From positions 124,001 through 188,000 of the forward strand of contig NZ_CXWE01000001.1 in assembly GCF_001404515.1 (NCBI RefSeq): a DNA stretch of 64,000 nt, written 5' to 3'. The notes under the pieces were generated by a model that saw nothing but the letters and a program-made list of their open reading frames with translations, had not been told where the DNA came from and did not search any database. This document shows, one piece after another, positions 1-9,690 of this stretch. How positions within the stretch are numbered: position 1 is the first letter of the stretch; every line of letters begins with the position of its first letter. The translations under genes were made by a program, and so were the position numbers. This stretch comes from Roseibium album (GTDB lineage Bacteria; Pseudomonadota; Alphaproteobacteria; Rhizobiales; Stappiaceae).

Positions 1-130
1 TTGGGCTCAGAACCAGTGGGGGAGGCGAAACCTGGCCGGCAGACACCGGACCCGCCGAAATGAAGGCGCCGAGCAGGGTAGCTCCCGCCAGAAACAGTAA
101 GTTCGAAGAACGTTTCTTCAAAAAGAACAT
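1..130 (-). CDS. Partial exported protein (N-terminus only)
   Basis: An ATG at 130 opens a reading frame on the minus strand that runs off the left window edge. The 43 visible residues start with a basic stretch (LKKRSS), then a hydrophobic core (LLFLAGATLLGAFISA) and a likely signal-peptidase I site near VSAGQ, followed by a proline-rich segment (SPPPLV). This is a classical Sec signal peptide, so the protein is probably periplasmic or outer-membrane. It has the same orientation as the exported DUF2927 gene upstream. No family can be named from this fragment. Confidence 0.6.
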   Translation of the reverse strand, partial: MFFLKKRSSNLLFLAGATLLGAFISAGPVSAGQVSPPPLVLSP

Positions 131-378
131 GGCAACACTCGCAACTCATCATCAACCACGTCTTCCGGCAATTTTAAGTTGCCGGTTAACGAACTGGCAA
201 GGATGATAAGCGGGCATGCTCAGGCAATAGTGAATCTCGACGTGAGAATTCGCGTAAATCTTTCTTATGGTTAGCCGAGTCTTGAGGAACAGGATTAACA
301 GATCCCTGCCACGGTGGCGACCTGCTCGCACATCGATTTCCGATGATTGAAATCTTTGCGATTTCCAGCTTTCGTTGG

Positions 379-1116
379 TTAACGCACGCGCCTGCGGGCG
401 TCACGCACAACCAGGGGCAGGATGGGTTTGGTCTGCTTCATCGACATGCCGGGCCTGATTCGGGGATCGTAAAGCATGTTCAAAATGATCTGGTCGAACA
501 CAGTAAACCGGCTGTGGCGCGAAGCATCGTTAAAAACCGAGTGTGTCAGGTCCTGATGATCGTTCATGGGGCCTAACCCCTGAAGGATTTCCTCGACAAG
601 GCAGCGTTTGAACAGAAACTCCCCCTCATCTGAAACAATGACCGCGGACGAGCGTTTGATGCCCTTGCGACCGGAAACCACGCGCACCAGGCACCGGCCT
701 GGGACTTTTGCACGGTCGTTTTTGTAAATGTCTCTTTGAACCACCGACACGTATTGCGCCCGGTCCACGACAAAAACCTCGAAATTCGCAGCGGCTGGAT
801 CGTTGGTAATGCTGGTTTCGAGACCACCGATCCGCCGGTCGATTTCCCGCACGAAACGATGGACCACGCGCGTGCGGTCGCGGCGTGACAGATTGTGTAC
901 GTAAAAGGTTACCGGCTGCGTGAACTTCTTGACCAGGTAGGGACGCCAGCTCCAGCTGCGGTACTCGAGCCCGAACACCGTCTTCTCGAAACCTCTCAGC
1001 AGTTCCTCGGTAGAAAATGAATCGTTTGCGGCTCGCGCCGACACGGAAATCATGAGCGCCGTAAGAAACAAACTTGTCAGCAATGCTGGCAGATGAAGGA
1101 AACGCATGGTTTTCAT
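379..1116 (-). CDS. Exported DUF2927 domain protein
   Basis: The 245-residue protein begins with a signal peptide (MKTMRFLHLPALLTSLF, cleavage near SARA). The frame is open further upstream to 1269, but the ATG at 1116 is chosen because it puts the signal peptide at the N-terminus. The mature part matches what I know of DUF2927: a basic beta-rich N-terminal half, a Cys-containing segment (GRCLVRV), a second conserved Cys (FKRCLVEE), and the C-terminal block EILQGLGPMND...FDQIILNMLYDPRIRPGM, which is very characteristic. The biochemical function of DUF2927 is not established; proteins of this family are secreted in alphaproteobacteria. The neighbour at the left edge is also exported. Confidence 0.8.
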   Translation of the reverse strand: MKTMRFLHLPALLTSLFLTALMISVSARAANDSFSTEELLRGFEKTVFGLEYRSWSWRPYLVKKFTQPVTFYVHNLSRRDRTRVVHRFVREIDRRIGGLETSITNDPAAANFEVFVVDRAQYVSVVQRDIYKNDRAKVPGRCLVRVVSGRKGIKRSSAVIVSDEGEFLFKRCLVEEILQGLGPMNDHQDLTHSVFNDASRHSRFTVFDQIILNMLYDPRIRPGMSMKQTKPILPLVVRDARRRVR

Positions 1117-1390
1117 ATAAGTCAGATCGCAGTTACCGGCCACATTCATGTTCAGTTCAAATATTCCCTGCGACGAAACCGGTGCGGGCATGTCCGGATC
1201 GTCGCAAATAATGTCGTTGAAAAAGATAACCAAACCGTTTGAGAGGAAAAAGAAGGAATATCGCGCCAAACATCGGACACCCCTGTCATTTTCGTCAATT
1301 CAGGGAAAAACATTTCTTTAAACTTCCGCTGCTACCAATTGGGTAATCGCTATTTGTATGCGCCGGCAGGGGCAAGGGACGGGAGAAGGC

Positions 1391-2143
1391 ATGGCCGCGG
1401 TGAAGAGATCCTTTCGAGCGGAAAGCTTGATACGCATGAATACCGGGGCCGACAGTGATCCGGCCTTTGCCGAAGAACGACGGCATCAGGAAGTGTTGGC
1501 GGAAATTTCCAGTCTGAGATCATTGATCGGCAAAGGAGCTGCGCAAAAGGGCGACGCACTTGACCCCGAAGCGATGAGCCAGAAATTCATGTCCGAATTT
1601 CGCAAGGAATTGTCGGAGGCCGCTAAACTGAAGGTCGAGATCGACGCGATGTATGAAGCGATCGCTCAGACCAAAAAGGAAATTGCCACCCTGCACCACA
1701 CCACTGGTTCCAAGGGTGAGGAAATGACCCGTGTCACCAACGAGCTTGATGCCGTTGTCGACGGGACAGAAGGGGCGACGGAAATGATTCTTTCTGCCGC
1801 CGAGTTTATTGACGAGACCGCCAACACACTTTCGGCTCGTGTCGGCAAAGAGGACTCTGAGCTCGCAAACGACATTCAGGAAAAGGTTGTTCAGATTTTC
1901 GAGGCCTGTAACTTCCAGGATCTTACAGGTCAGCGCATCACCAAGGTCGTTTCGACACTCCGGTTTGTCGAGGATCGCATCATGCAGATGATGGACATCT
2001 GGGGCGGAATTGACACCTTCAAGGACATTGAGCTCGAGCAACGGGAGTTCAAGGAAGGCGACGCGGCGCTGCTCAACGGTCCCGCACTGGAAACCGACAA
2101 CGATGTTGCGTCCCAGGACGATATCGACGCCCTGTTTGCCTGA
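1391..2143 (+). CDS. CheZ-family protein phosphatase (first paralogue)
   Basis: Likely a phosphatase of a CheY-type response regulator. The 250-residue protein is almost entirely helical and charged, with a long central hairpin and the CheZ signature FQDLTGQRITKVV in the C-terminal half; the Gln of this helix is the catalytic residue in known CheZ. The last residues, SQDDIDALFA, resemble the C-terminal CheY-binding helix of CheZ. The start at 1391 is preferred over an in-frame ATG at 1358 because GGGAGAAGG lies just upstream. It is monocistronic, with its own terminator, and not in a chemotaxis operon. A paralogue lies at 53418-54092 next to cheY. Confidence 0.85.
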   Translation: MAAVKRSFRAESLIRMNTGADSDPAFAEERRHQEVLAEISSLRSLIGKGAAQKGDALDPEAMSQKFMSEFRKELSEAAKLKVEIDAMYEAIAQTKKEIATLHHTTGSKGEEMTRVTNELDAVVDGTEGATEMILSAAEFIDETANTLSARVGKEDSELANDIQEKVVQIFEACNFQDLTGQRITKVVSTLRFVEDRIMQMMDIWGGIDTFKDIELEQREFKEGDAALLNGPALETDNDVASQDDIDALFA

Positions 2144-2162
2144 CCCCCAATACAGTCGATTG

Positions 2163-2197
2163 AAAAGCCTGGCATTTCGCCGGGCTTTTTCGTTTTT
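2163..2197 (+). terminator. Rho-independent terminator after the cheZ-like gene
   Basis: Inverted repeat AAAAGCCtGGC...GCCgGGCTTTTT with a short ATTTC loop, followed by a T-rich tail, starting about 20 nt after the stop codon. Confidence 0.85.
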
Positions 2198-2280
2198 CAA
2201 GCTTGGTTGGACACTTGTGCTTGTAACTTTTCTCGATCACCGCTACCAATTGAGAACAAATAGTGAATATCGGGTGAGGC

Positions 2281-2961
2281 ATGAGCGAACAGGCAACCGG
2301 AAAAGACGTGAAACCCGAGCGGGACCCGGTCACCGGTCTCCTGAAAGGGCAGGACGGTAGGGGCCGTTGCTGGTGGCATGGTGGTCTTGAGGACTACCAG
2401 CGGTATCACGATACGGAGTGGGGCTGGCCGGTCGATGACGATCGGCGGCTTTTTGAGAAGGTCTGCCTCGAAGGCTTTCAGTCCGGCCTGTCCTGGTTGA
2501 CGATCCTCAGGAAACGGGAAGGCTTCAGGGCGGCATTCGCCAATTTCGAGTTTGAAAGAGTGGCGAAGTTTAACGACGGCGATGTTGCAAGGTGTCTGGA
2601 AGACAGTGGTATCGTGCGGCACCGCAAGAAGATCGAGTCAACGATCAACAACGCCAATCGGGCTCTGGAACTCCAAACGGAATTTGGCTCGCTTGCGGCC
2701 TATTTCTGGTCCTTCGAACCCAAACCGGAAGACCGGCCGGCAAGGATCGATTTTGAAACCGCAAGAACGCTTGGCAAGACGGCTGAAAGCACGGCCCTTT
2801 CAAAGGACCTGAAAAAACGCGGCTGGAGCTTCGTCGGCCCTACGACCGTCTATGCGTTCATGCAGTCCATGGGCATGGTCAACGACCACCTGGAAGGTTG
2901 TTGTTGCCGGGACCAGGTTGAAAAGGCCAGGGAAGCGTTTGTGAGACCGACAAGGAAATAA
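2281..2961 (+). CDS. tag: DNA-3-methyladenine glycosylase I
   Basis: Removes 3-methyladenine from alkylated DNA in base excision repair; cytoplasmic. The 226-residue length fits the family plus a short N-terminal extension of about 20 residues (EQATGKDVKPERDPVTG). Family signatures are RCWWHGG, YHDTEWGWPVDDDRRLFE, the catalytic-helix region LEGFQSGLSWLTIL, and the C-terminal VNDHLEGCCCR. The zinc-snap ligands of the E. coli enzyme (one Cys near the N-terminus, His in YHDTEWG, and His plus Cys in the C-terminal motif) all have counterparts here. It is a single gene with no obvious partner. Confidence 0.95.
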   Translation: MSEQATGKDVKPERDPVTGLLKGQDGRGRCWWHGGLEDYQRYHDTEWGWPVDDDRRLFEKVCLEGFQSGLSWLTILRKREGFRAAFANFEFERVAKFNDGDVARCLEDSGIVRHRKKIESTINNANRALELQTEFGSLAAYFWSFEPKPEDRPARIDFETARTLGKTAESTALSKDLKKRGWSFVGPTTVYAFMQSMGMVNDHLEGCCCRDQVEKAREAFVRPTRK

Positions 2962-3224
2962 AGAGGAGGTGCCTTTCGGGCCTGTTCATCGGCAGGCGCC
3001 GTGTCTTTGTCGGCCCGTCCTGCGTTCGGAATTCGCATTGATAAGCGTTGGTTCACCCGTCGACCCCGGAATTCCTTGAAGTGTCGGCCAGCACCAGACG
3101 CGAGTGCTCGTGATCGGACAATTTGCCGCGATTTACCCAGGCAAAACACGTGAAGATACGGAGCGACGGAAAACACGGCATACGCTAGCGTGGGAATGTC
3201 GAACGAAAGCGGATAGGTGCTGTC

Positions 3225-3749
3225 TTGAGATACCTGATTGCCTATGCAACCACCGAAGGACAAACGGAAAAGATTTCAAAATTCATTGGCGCGACCTTGT
3301 CGGGCGAGGGGAATGAGGTCCGATTTCACAATGTAAGTGATCTCTCCGGCGGGCTTTCCATTCCGGACTTTGACAAGACCATCATTGCCGGCTCCGTGCA
3401 TTCGGCCAGGCACCAGCCTGATCTCGAATTGTTTGTCTTTGCCAACCGGGGCAGTCTCAACGAATTGCCTGGCCTGTTCGTGTCCGTAAGCCTGGCGGCG
3501 GCCTTTCAGGACACCAGGGAAGAGGCCGGGGAATATGTCGACACCTTTCTTCAGGCCGCAAGTTGGAAGCCAACGGAAATCGCTCTGATCGCCGGTGCGG
3601 TGAAACCGGGTTCCTATGACTGGTTTGAAAAGTCGGCCTTGTTGGAGGGTGATCTTGCGGATCACGTCAACAAGGAGCTCCAGAACACGCGCGAATTCAC
3701 AGATTGGGATGTCCTGTCGCGACTGGTGTCGGATTTTGCGAAAGCGTGA
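3225..3749 (+). CDS. HemG-like flavodoxin domain protein
   Basis: The 174-residue protein has the flavodoxin fold expected of menaquinone-dependent protoporphyrinogen oxidase (HemG) and relatives. The N-terminal FMN phosphate loop YATTEGQTEKIS follows the first beta strand RYLIAYA. AGSVHSARHQPDLELFV and the segment VSVSLAAAF match the HemG pattern, as does the late GAVKPGSYDWFEK. The start is a TTG at 3225, chosen because GGATAGG is 7 nt upstream and the first strand begins immediately. Whether it oxidises protoporphyrinogen or serves as a general FMN protein cannot be told from sequence alone. Confidence 0.8.
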   Translation: MRYLIAYATTEGQTEKISKFIGATLSGEGNEVRFHNVSDLSGGLSIPDFDKTIIAGSVHSARHQPDLELFVFANRGSLNELPGLFVSVSLAAAFQDTREEAGEYVDTFLQAASWKPTEIALIAGAVKPGSYDWFEKSALLEGDLADHVNKELQNTREFTDWDVLSRLVSDFAKA

Positions 3750-3924
3750 TTGCAATCGTATCGGCGCATTTCGCTATCAGGGACACGGTCTGCTTCGCAA
3801 CAGCATGGCAGGACGGTGAACGCCGACGCGGCAGCTTCGTCTCCTTCGGAAATGCGCAGGATCACGTGACATTGCAAAGCATTCTCGGTGGCTGTGCACG
3901 GCGTCCCAAAGATGCGGACCGGCC

Positions 3925-6105
3925 TTATGACCCGGTTGGTCCGTCAACCTGTTGTTCAATGGCGTCCATTGCTGCAGAGGCGGCTTGTTCCTTTGTTTCC
4001 TCGCTCATGTCCTCTGCGCCGATGACTTCAACCTTGACGTTTCGTTGTGCGAAATTGATGCCTGCCTTTTCGAATTCATCCCGAATGCGTTGATAGGCAT
4101 CGCGCCTGATGGTCCATTGCTCACCCGGTTTGGTCATGAATTTTACGCCGACGACCATGTTGAATTCCTCCATCCGCCGGACACCTTGAAACTTGAGCGG
4201 CTGCAGGAAATTCTTCCCGTATTCCGGGTTGTCCTGCAATTCGGCATCAATGCGTTTAACGATCTTTTTGGCGAGTTTGAGATCGGTGTCGAAAGGCACC
4301 CGGAATTCCAGTTTCATCATGACCCAGTCGCGGCTGTAATTGGTGAGCGACTTCAGTTCGCCGAACGGGATGGTGTGCACTGCACCCCGGTGGTGCCGGA
4401 CTTGCAGGGAGCGAATGGACATGGATTCCACGGTGCCGCGCAAATCACCCATTTCAATATATTCGCCGACCCGAAAGGCATCGTCGATCAGGAAGAAGAC
4501 GCCCGAGACGATATCGCGAACCAGGGCTTGGGCACCAAAACCGATCGCCAGTCCGACCACGCCCGCGCCGGCCAGCAACGGAGTAATGTTGATGCCCATC
4601 GATGAAAGCCCGATCAGCGCGACCATGACCAGAATCGTGACCAGCACGACTTTCTTGATCAGCGGCAGCAGCGTCGCCATGCGCGCCTCCGGCCCTGGCG
4701 CCACACCGGGCTGAAGTTTCGGCATCGCCGCCATACGCCGGTCAATTGCCGTCTTTGTAGCCGTCCAGATGAGGTCGCCAATCAGAAATGCCACCATGAC
4801 GTCAACCAGGATTCGCACGATCTGAGCCGGCGTCGAATTCACGGCTGACAGGTTCCAGGGCTGCACACCCCAAAACAGCCCGATTGACACAACAGCCGTG
4901 ACGACGACGACGAACCTGCCAAGGCGAATGGCAACGGGAAGATAGATCCCGTGATCCGCCTCCTCTTCCACGTCGCTGTCTCCATCCGGCTCGTCCGATA
5001 CCGGATCGGGCCTGTTTGCCTTGAAAGCATGCTCGATCGTACGCCTCAGAATGCGCTCGATCGGCACAAGCAGGGCAATGACGGCCAGAGTGCCTGCCAG
5101 GCTGTAGGCACCAATCAGCCAGAGTATGAAGAGCATCAGCACCACAAAGGAGCCAAGGACCGGCATCAGAATGAAACGGCGCTGACGTTCGCTGCGCGCG
5201 TATAACAGCCACAACAGCAGGATGACCAGGACTGTCGTTGCGGCCGCGGCCGATATGTCAATGGCCAGGCCTGCAGCCTCATTCTGTCCCAGAAGCACTA
5301 TGGTTTCTGCGAGACTGCCACCAAACAGCATGACGGCGGATGTCACCATGACCCCGAGATAGAGAAGCCGCGCATCCTGCCGGGAGAGTGGCACCAGTCT
5401 GAGCGCTTCGACGCGCGGAGCAAGCGCGAACAGCGCAATTGCCGCAATGGCCCGCATGATGACAAGCGAAATCAGCAGTTCCAGAACAAAGTCATAGGAG
5501 TTTTGCGGCCATTCGAAAATGACGAACGTGCCGATCGTGCCCAGGGAAAAACAGAAGGCACCGCCCGACACCAGTGCAAGGCGAGTGAGCGCCGAGCGGA
5601 TTTTTTCAAGATAGGTGGTTGATTGATGCAGCTCGATACGTCGCCGGACAAATCCGGCGTAGCGCCAGTAGAGCCACTCAAGTCCTGCACCGACAAAAAC
5701 GAAAATGATCAACAGAACAACAAGGTTCAACTGTTCCCGCGGTGAGAGTTCCTGTTGCCATGTGCTGGAAATGATCGACGGTGCCTGTGGCAACAGTGTC
5801 AGGGCGACACCGACCTGCCGCACCCTTGCCTGGACGGCCTCGAGCCCTTGTGCCGCAATGTCCCTGAAGGACTGGTTCTCCGGTGTACCCTCTCCGTTGA
5901 GTGCGTCGGCCCGTTGTTCCAGCCAGTTGACGATGGTCGGGTCGGCAAGAAGGCGGGCCAGTTCCTTGATGTCATTGGGTGAAGGTTCCGCGACCGTATC
6001 TTCAACTTCTGTTGAGCCGGATCCGGGCAAGGGCATTTGTGCCGAGACGGGCGAAATCATTTGAACGGCAAACAAACATGCGAGCGCTATCAGAAACCGG
6101 TTCAT
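3925..6105 (-). CDS. Large MscS-family mechanosensitive channel
   Basis: At 726 residues this is an MscK/MscM-like large member of the small-conductance mechanosensitive channel family. It has a signal peptide (MNRFLIALACLFAVQ...SAQ), a short periplasmic helical domain (about residues 30-115), roughly ten membrane segments, and the MscS core with pore helix GAGVVGLAIGFGAQALVRD and beta domain VGEYIEMGDLRGTVESMSIRS. A cytosolic alpha-beta region follows, ending in an acidic tail. The family gates on membrane tension to release osmolytes. Its ATG overlaps the stop of the upstream ferredoxin-membrane protein gene (ATGA), so the two are translationally coupled. Confidence 0.93.
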   Translation of the reverse strand: MNRFLIALACLFAVQMISPVSAQMPLPGSGSTEVEDTVAEPSPNDIKELARLLADPTIVNWLEQRADALNGEGTPENQSFRDIAAQGLEAVQARVRQVGVALTLLPQAPSIISSTWQQELSPREQLNLVVLLIIFVFVGAGLEWLYWRYAGFVRRRIELHQSTTYLEKIRSALTRLALVSGGAFCFSLGTIGTFVIFEWPQNSYDFVLELLISLVIMRAIAAIALFALAPRVEALRLVPLSRQDARLLYLGVMVTSAVMLFGGSLAETIVLLGQNEAAGLAIDISAAAATTVLVILLLWLLYARSERQRRFILMPVLGSFVVLMLFILWLIGAYSLAGTLAVIALLVPIERILRRTIEHAFKANRPDPVSDEPDGDSDVEEEADHGIYLPVAIRLGRFVVVVTAVVSIGLFWGVQPWNLSAVNSTPAQIVRILVDVMVAFLIGDLIWTATKTAIDRRMAAMPKLQPGVAPGPEARMATLLPLIKKVVLVTILVMVALIGLSSMGINITPLLAGAGVVGLAIGFGAQALVRDIVSGVFFLIDDAFRVGEYIEMGDLRGTVESMSIRSLQVRHHRGAVHTIPFGELKSLTNYSRDWVMMKLEFRVPFDTDLKLAKKIVKRIDAELQDNPEYGKNFLQPLKFQGVRRMEEFNMVVGVKFMTKPGEQWTIRRDAYQRIRDEFEKAGINFAQRNVKVEVIGAEDMSEETKEQAASAAMDAIEQQVDGPTGS

Positions 6106-7226
6106 TGCGAGCCCTCACCCACCGAGGCAGGCTCGGGAACCGGTGGGTCCGGAACCTCGCCGCGCAGCAATTCCTGGTACTCGATCGGTGTGATATCCGG
6201 CGAGAACAAAGGCTCGACAAGCACGGAACCACCAACAGGCATGGCCTGGCATGCCAGCCGGTCCCCCGGAGCGGCAGACCGCCGTGCCAGGGTTTCGGCT
6301 TCTATAGGGCCGACCGGCGACAGGTTCCCGGCACCTTCGACAATGCGCACGGCACAAGAGCCGCAACGGCCTCGTGCTCCACACAGCGCGGCGTGCGGGG
6401 TATCCCTGGACTGGGCGGTCTCGAGAAGACTGAGGCCAGCTGGCCGGACGATCGTCGGGCCGTCGACATAATTCAGTGTGACCATCGGCCGCTTGCGCCA
6501 CACCCGCACCGCACGCGCCGCGAAAACGACTGCGACAATGGCAGCATACGCCCACAATATCTGGTCCTGAATTCGCCAAAGCTGATCGCCGACCTGCCCA
6601 TACAAAGTTGCCGTTTCGCGCACTGGCGCCATGAATTCGGCATTTCCGCTGTTCGCCAGCAGGATCTTGCCCGCCTCTACGAAGCCAAGCAGGGCGGCAA
6701 CAGGAACGATCACGACAAACGGGTAGGAAACAGTTGAGATCCGGCCCCACCAGTTTTGGACCTGCATCCAGAGGAACAGTCCATAACAGCCGTGAATCCA
6801 GATGACGATGAGGGCGATCACCTGCTGAATTCCAAGATGCGGGACGAACATCCAGTAGACGGCAAGCACCCATTTGAAACTTGGTGTCGCTCCGGTCATC
6901 GCCGGCCCGACGACCGTCCCCATGATATGGGGCAGCAGGAGCGGCACGATCGCAATGCCGAGCAGCGCCTGGATGCTGTCACCCCAGTTGAAGAACAATC
7001 TGTTGCGCCAGAAGAGCGCCCAGATTCCAAGCGCCCCATGCAGAAGGAAGGACAACATAAGTATCGGACCGCCAACCGGATTGGTCCAGGGTCCCATCAG
7101 GAACCGACCGGCCGTTTCCATCGCCTCGATCGATCGCAGACCGAATGCCAGTGTAAGCAGATGTCCAAGCACAAACACGAATAAAACCAGACCGCTCGCG
7201 ATCCGCAGTTTATTCAATAGTGTCAT
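6102..7226 (-). CDS. Six-helix (di-haem type) membrane protein with C-terminal [2Fe-2S] ferredoxin domain
   Basis: The 374-residue protein has two parts. Residues 1-245 hold about six transmembrane helices rich in intramembrane His (H22, H63, H100, H130, H145), the pattern of di-haem b membrane anchors like those of succinate dehydrogenase and of rhizobial CyaC-type adenylate cyclases. Residues 248-335 form a plant-type ferredoxin domain with cluster ligands C282-x5-C288-x2-C291 and C326 (LACQ). Related N-terminal regions are, to my knowledge, often joined to a class III adenylate cyclase domain; none follows here, and the protein ends in a Pro/Glu-rich tail. It is the first gene of a two-gene operon with an MscS channel. 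Electron transfer from a quinol or NAD(P)H source is inferred only. Confidence 0.75.
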   Translation of the reverse strand: MTLLNKLRIASGLVLFVFVLGHLLTLAFGLRSIEAMETAGRFLMGPWTNPVGGPILMLSFLLHGALGIWALFWRNRLFFNWGDSIQALLGIAIVPLLLPHIMGTVVGPAMTGATPSFKWVLAVYWMFVPHLGIQQVIALIVIWIHGCYGLFLWMQVQNWWGRISTVSYPFVVIVPVAALLGFVEAGKILLANSGNAEFMAPVRETATLYGQVGDQLWRIQDQILWAYAAIVAVVFAARAVRVWRKRPMVTLNYVDGPTIVRPAGLSLLETAQSRDTPHAALCGARGRCGSCAVRIVEGAGNLSPVGPIEAETLARRSAAPGDRLACQAMPVGGSVLVEPLFSPDITPIEYQELLRGEVPDPPVPEPASVGEGSQ

Positions 7227-7564
7227 ACCACTTCGCCCCTCGTACCCGTGGTCGTTGTCCGGCGCATCCTGATGCGAAACAACTAAGAGAGACCGTGAGC
7301 GCGCTCCTCAGCCTCGTACCCTTTGATTGTTAATGCATTATCGGTGTGTATTCCATCGGGATGCTGGATGCGGCGCAGGTATTCGGCGTTCAAAGTGTTG
7401 CGAGGCAGTTGTGATGTCTGCAGCGGTAAACCGGCAGCTGAAACTGAAGACCCGGGAAGACCGGATTGTGCCTCGATTTGCCCCTGGCTCCGGTCGAGAC
7501 GGTGTCGAACCTGGAAATTCAGCTCAAGGCGAAACCTTCTGACGGGGAACGGAGACCGGCGGGG
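7227..7564 (+). other. Intergenic region, no gene seen
   Basis: 338 bases between the 5' end of the ferredoxin-MscS operon and the 3' end of hisG. It should carry the minus-strand promoter of the ferredoxin gene near 7230-7340, but I cannot point to clear -35/-10 hexamers. Short frames here do not look like protein. Confidence 0.5.
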
Positions 7565-8533
7565 CTATCCGCCAACCTTTTCTTTCAAAGGTGTGAAAAG
7601 CGGATTTTCTCTGGAAAACACGTAGTCCAGCGTCTCGACGGTTACAGTGTCTGCACCTTCCTCGATCAGGAGCTGGGCGCAATCGGCGACAGCGTCCTTC
7701 GGGCACAGCACATTGACACGGTTTGCGTCATCGCTTTCGGAGAAACGCTGGATCGCGCCGACCTTGCTGACTGATCTCAGCGCCTGTGTCCTGTCATCGA
7801 CCACTGCCTTGACAAGTCTGATGCCGCGCGCAGCTTCTTCAGCTGCCACCCGGTCCAGGATCGCTCTCGCTGCAGCGAGTGCAGTAACGCTCCAGTCGGC
7901 GTTGAGAGAGGCAACAAGATTGGCCTGGCTCTTCAGCATCACGCCATCGGCAAGGATCTTCAGGTTGTTGGCGTGAAGGGTCGATCCGGTGGTGGTGATA
8001 TCGACGATGAGCTCCGCAGATCCGGCAGCAGGGGCACCTTCCGTTGCGCCCGCACTTTCAACGATGCGGTAGTCCGCTATTCCGTGCCGGGCGAAGAAAG
8101 CACGCGTCAGGTTCACGTATTTGGTCGCAACACGCAGGCGGCGACCATGACGGCTGCGGAAGTCGGAGGCGACGTCGCTCAGATCTGCCATCGATTCCAC
8201 ATCGATCCAGGCTTTCGGGACGGCAACGACGACATCGGCCGGCCCGAATCCGAGTGGTGTGACGACGTGAACATTGTTTGCCGGATCGCTGATATTCTCT
8301 TCGACAAGGTCCAGTCCGGTGACGCCGAAATGAACGGAGCCTTCAGAGAGCGCCCGGGCAATTTCAGAGGCCGACAAAAAGGCGATCTCGACGTTGTGCA
8401 ACCCCTTGATGGCACCTCGATAGTTGCGCGCGCCGCCGGGCTGATCAACTTTCAGACCCGCGCGCCCGAAGAAAGCGTGGGTGTTTTCCTGGAGACGGCC
8501 CTTGGAGGGAATGGCGATGATGAGTTTGCTCAT
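7565..8533 (-). CDS. hisG: ATP phosphoribosyltransferase catalytic subunit HisG
   Basis: Catalyses the first step of histidine biosynthesis, condensing ATP and PRPP. The type I PBP-like fold is recognisable from [11 protein letters not shown] at the N-terminus, [26 protein letters not shown] and the PRPP-binding loop [18 protein letters not shown]. At 322 residues it is longer than minimal short HisG, as in other alphaproteobacteria, and it lies next to HisZ, the regulatory subunit that short-form HisG needs. It overlaps the upstream hisZ stop by 4 nt and is last in the hisS-hisZ-hisG operon. Regulation by histidine is expected to act through the HisZ complex. Confidence 0.95.
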   Translation of the reverse strand: MSKLIIAIPSKGRLQENTHAFFGRAGLKVDQPGGARNYRGAIKGLHNVEIAFLSASEIARALSEGSVHFGVTGLDLVEENISDPANNVHVVTPLGFGPADVVVAVPKAWIDVESMADLSDVASDFRSRHGRRLRVATKYVNLTRAFFARHGIADYRIVESAGATEGAPAAGSAELIVDITTTGSTLHANNLKILADGVMLKSQANLVASLNADWSVTALAAARAILDRVAAEEAARGIRLVKAVVDDRTQALRSVSKVGAIQRFSESDDANRVNVLCPKDAVADCAQLLIEEGADTVTVETLDYVFSRENPLFTPLKEKVGG

Positions 8534-9687
8534 GAGTCAGCCCCGATACTGGCGGCGATCCGGTCCAGCCACATGGAAAAGCCGATGGCCGGTACGTTTT
8601 CGCCGGCCCCGAGAAGGGTCAGCAGCCTGTCATAGCGCCCGCCGCCAACCAGTGGTCCCGCGATCTGGTCCGAGGCCGAGTGTATCTCGAAGACAAATCC
8701 GGAATAATAGTCAAGTCGGCGGCCGAAATCAGCGGCGAACGAAAGCCGGGAAGGTTCAATGCCTTTGGCTGCAAGTGCCGACAGGCGGCACTCGAAGGCG
8801 GCAATCGGCTCTTCGAGGTCGAGACTGTGGTCCGTACCGAACGAACGCAGGGATGCAACGGCATTGTCGCCATCGGCTTTCAGGGCAAGATAGGCACGAA
8901 GCGTGACTGCCGCCTGCGCATGTCCGCGACCGCCGCTTGCAAGGGCGGCCTGTTCCAGGAACCGGTCGGCAATTTCGCTGGGTGTCCGCCCGCCGACGGC
9001 TGAAATGCCGGCGATTGACAGAAGGTCCTCGACAACGGCATGGGCGGCCGTCGGGTCCGCGCCCTCCAGTGCAGAAAGAAAACCGAGGCGCACATCCCGG
9101 CTGTCGTCATTCGCCGAAGCACTTCCCGCCATGCGGTCGATCGCGGCGGTCAGCTTGTCGGTTTCACCGAACAGATCACGCAAACGTCTCTTCCAGACGG
9201 CCGGCAGATCCAGCCCGGACAGGACAGCCGCGAGCAGCGTCTCGTCACCGATGCGAATGGAAGTGCCCGTTGCTCCGAATGTTTGAAGTGCACTCACGGA
9301 CAGGGCCAGCAGATCGGCATCGGCTTCCGCGGTGTCTTTTCGGCCAAGGCTTTCTGCACCGAGTTGGGGAATTTCACCCAGCCCGTCCGGCCTCTGGCGA
9401 AACACCGGGCCGTTGTAGCAGTAGGCAGCCGGTAGGCTGGGTTTGTCCGCTGCCACGTGGTGCCGGCAGACCGGAATGGTGAAATCGGGGCGCAGGCAGA
9501 GATCCGTGCCATTGCTCCCCTGCGTCAGATACAGACGGCGCCGGATGTCTTCGCCTGTCAGGTCGAGAAAGACGTCTGCCGGCTGCAGGATCGGCGGGTT
9601 AACGAATTCATGTCCCGCATCCCTGAAAGCAGCAAGAACCGCTTCGATCTTGTTCGGGTCCAGCCCGGTTGTCTGAGCCGCCGTCAT
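8530..9687 (-). CDS. hisZ: ATP phosphoribosyltransferase regulatory subunit HisZ
   Basis: A histidyl-tRNA synthetase paralogue without aminoacylation activity that binds and activates short HisG. The class II synthetase fold is visible: motif-2-like segment [35 protein letters not shown], and the C-terminal [15 protein letters not shown] plus [13 protein letters not shown]. Unlike the real hisS next to it, it has no C-terminal anticodon-binding domain. It starts 3 nt after the hisS stop and overlaps hisG by 4 nt, so the subunits are translationally coupled. Confidence 0.95.
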   Translation of the reverse strand: MTAAQTTGLDPNKIEAVLAAFRDAGHEFVNPPILQPADVFLDLTGEDIRRRLYLTQGSNGTDLCLRPDFTIPVCRHHVAADKPSLPAAYCYNGPVFRQRPDGLGEIPQLGAESLGRKDTAEADADLLALSVSALQTFGATGTSIRIGDETLLAAVLSGLDLPAVWKRRLRDLFGETDKLTAAIDRMAGSASANDDSRDVRLGFLSALEGADPTAAHAVVEDLLSIAGISAVGGRTPSEIADRFLEQAALASGGRGHAQAAVTLRAYLALKADGDNAVASLRSFGTDHSLDLEEPIAAFECRLSALAAKGIEPSRLSFAADFGRRLDYYSGFVFEIHSASDQIAGPLVGGGRYDRLLTLLGAGENVPAIGFSMWLDRIAASIGADS

Positions 9688-9690
9688 TGT

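Noticed and set aside
170..190. TTAA-N8-TTAAC before the left-edge gene, resembling a CtrA site
   Set aside because: The spacer is 8 bases rather than the required 7.
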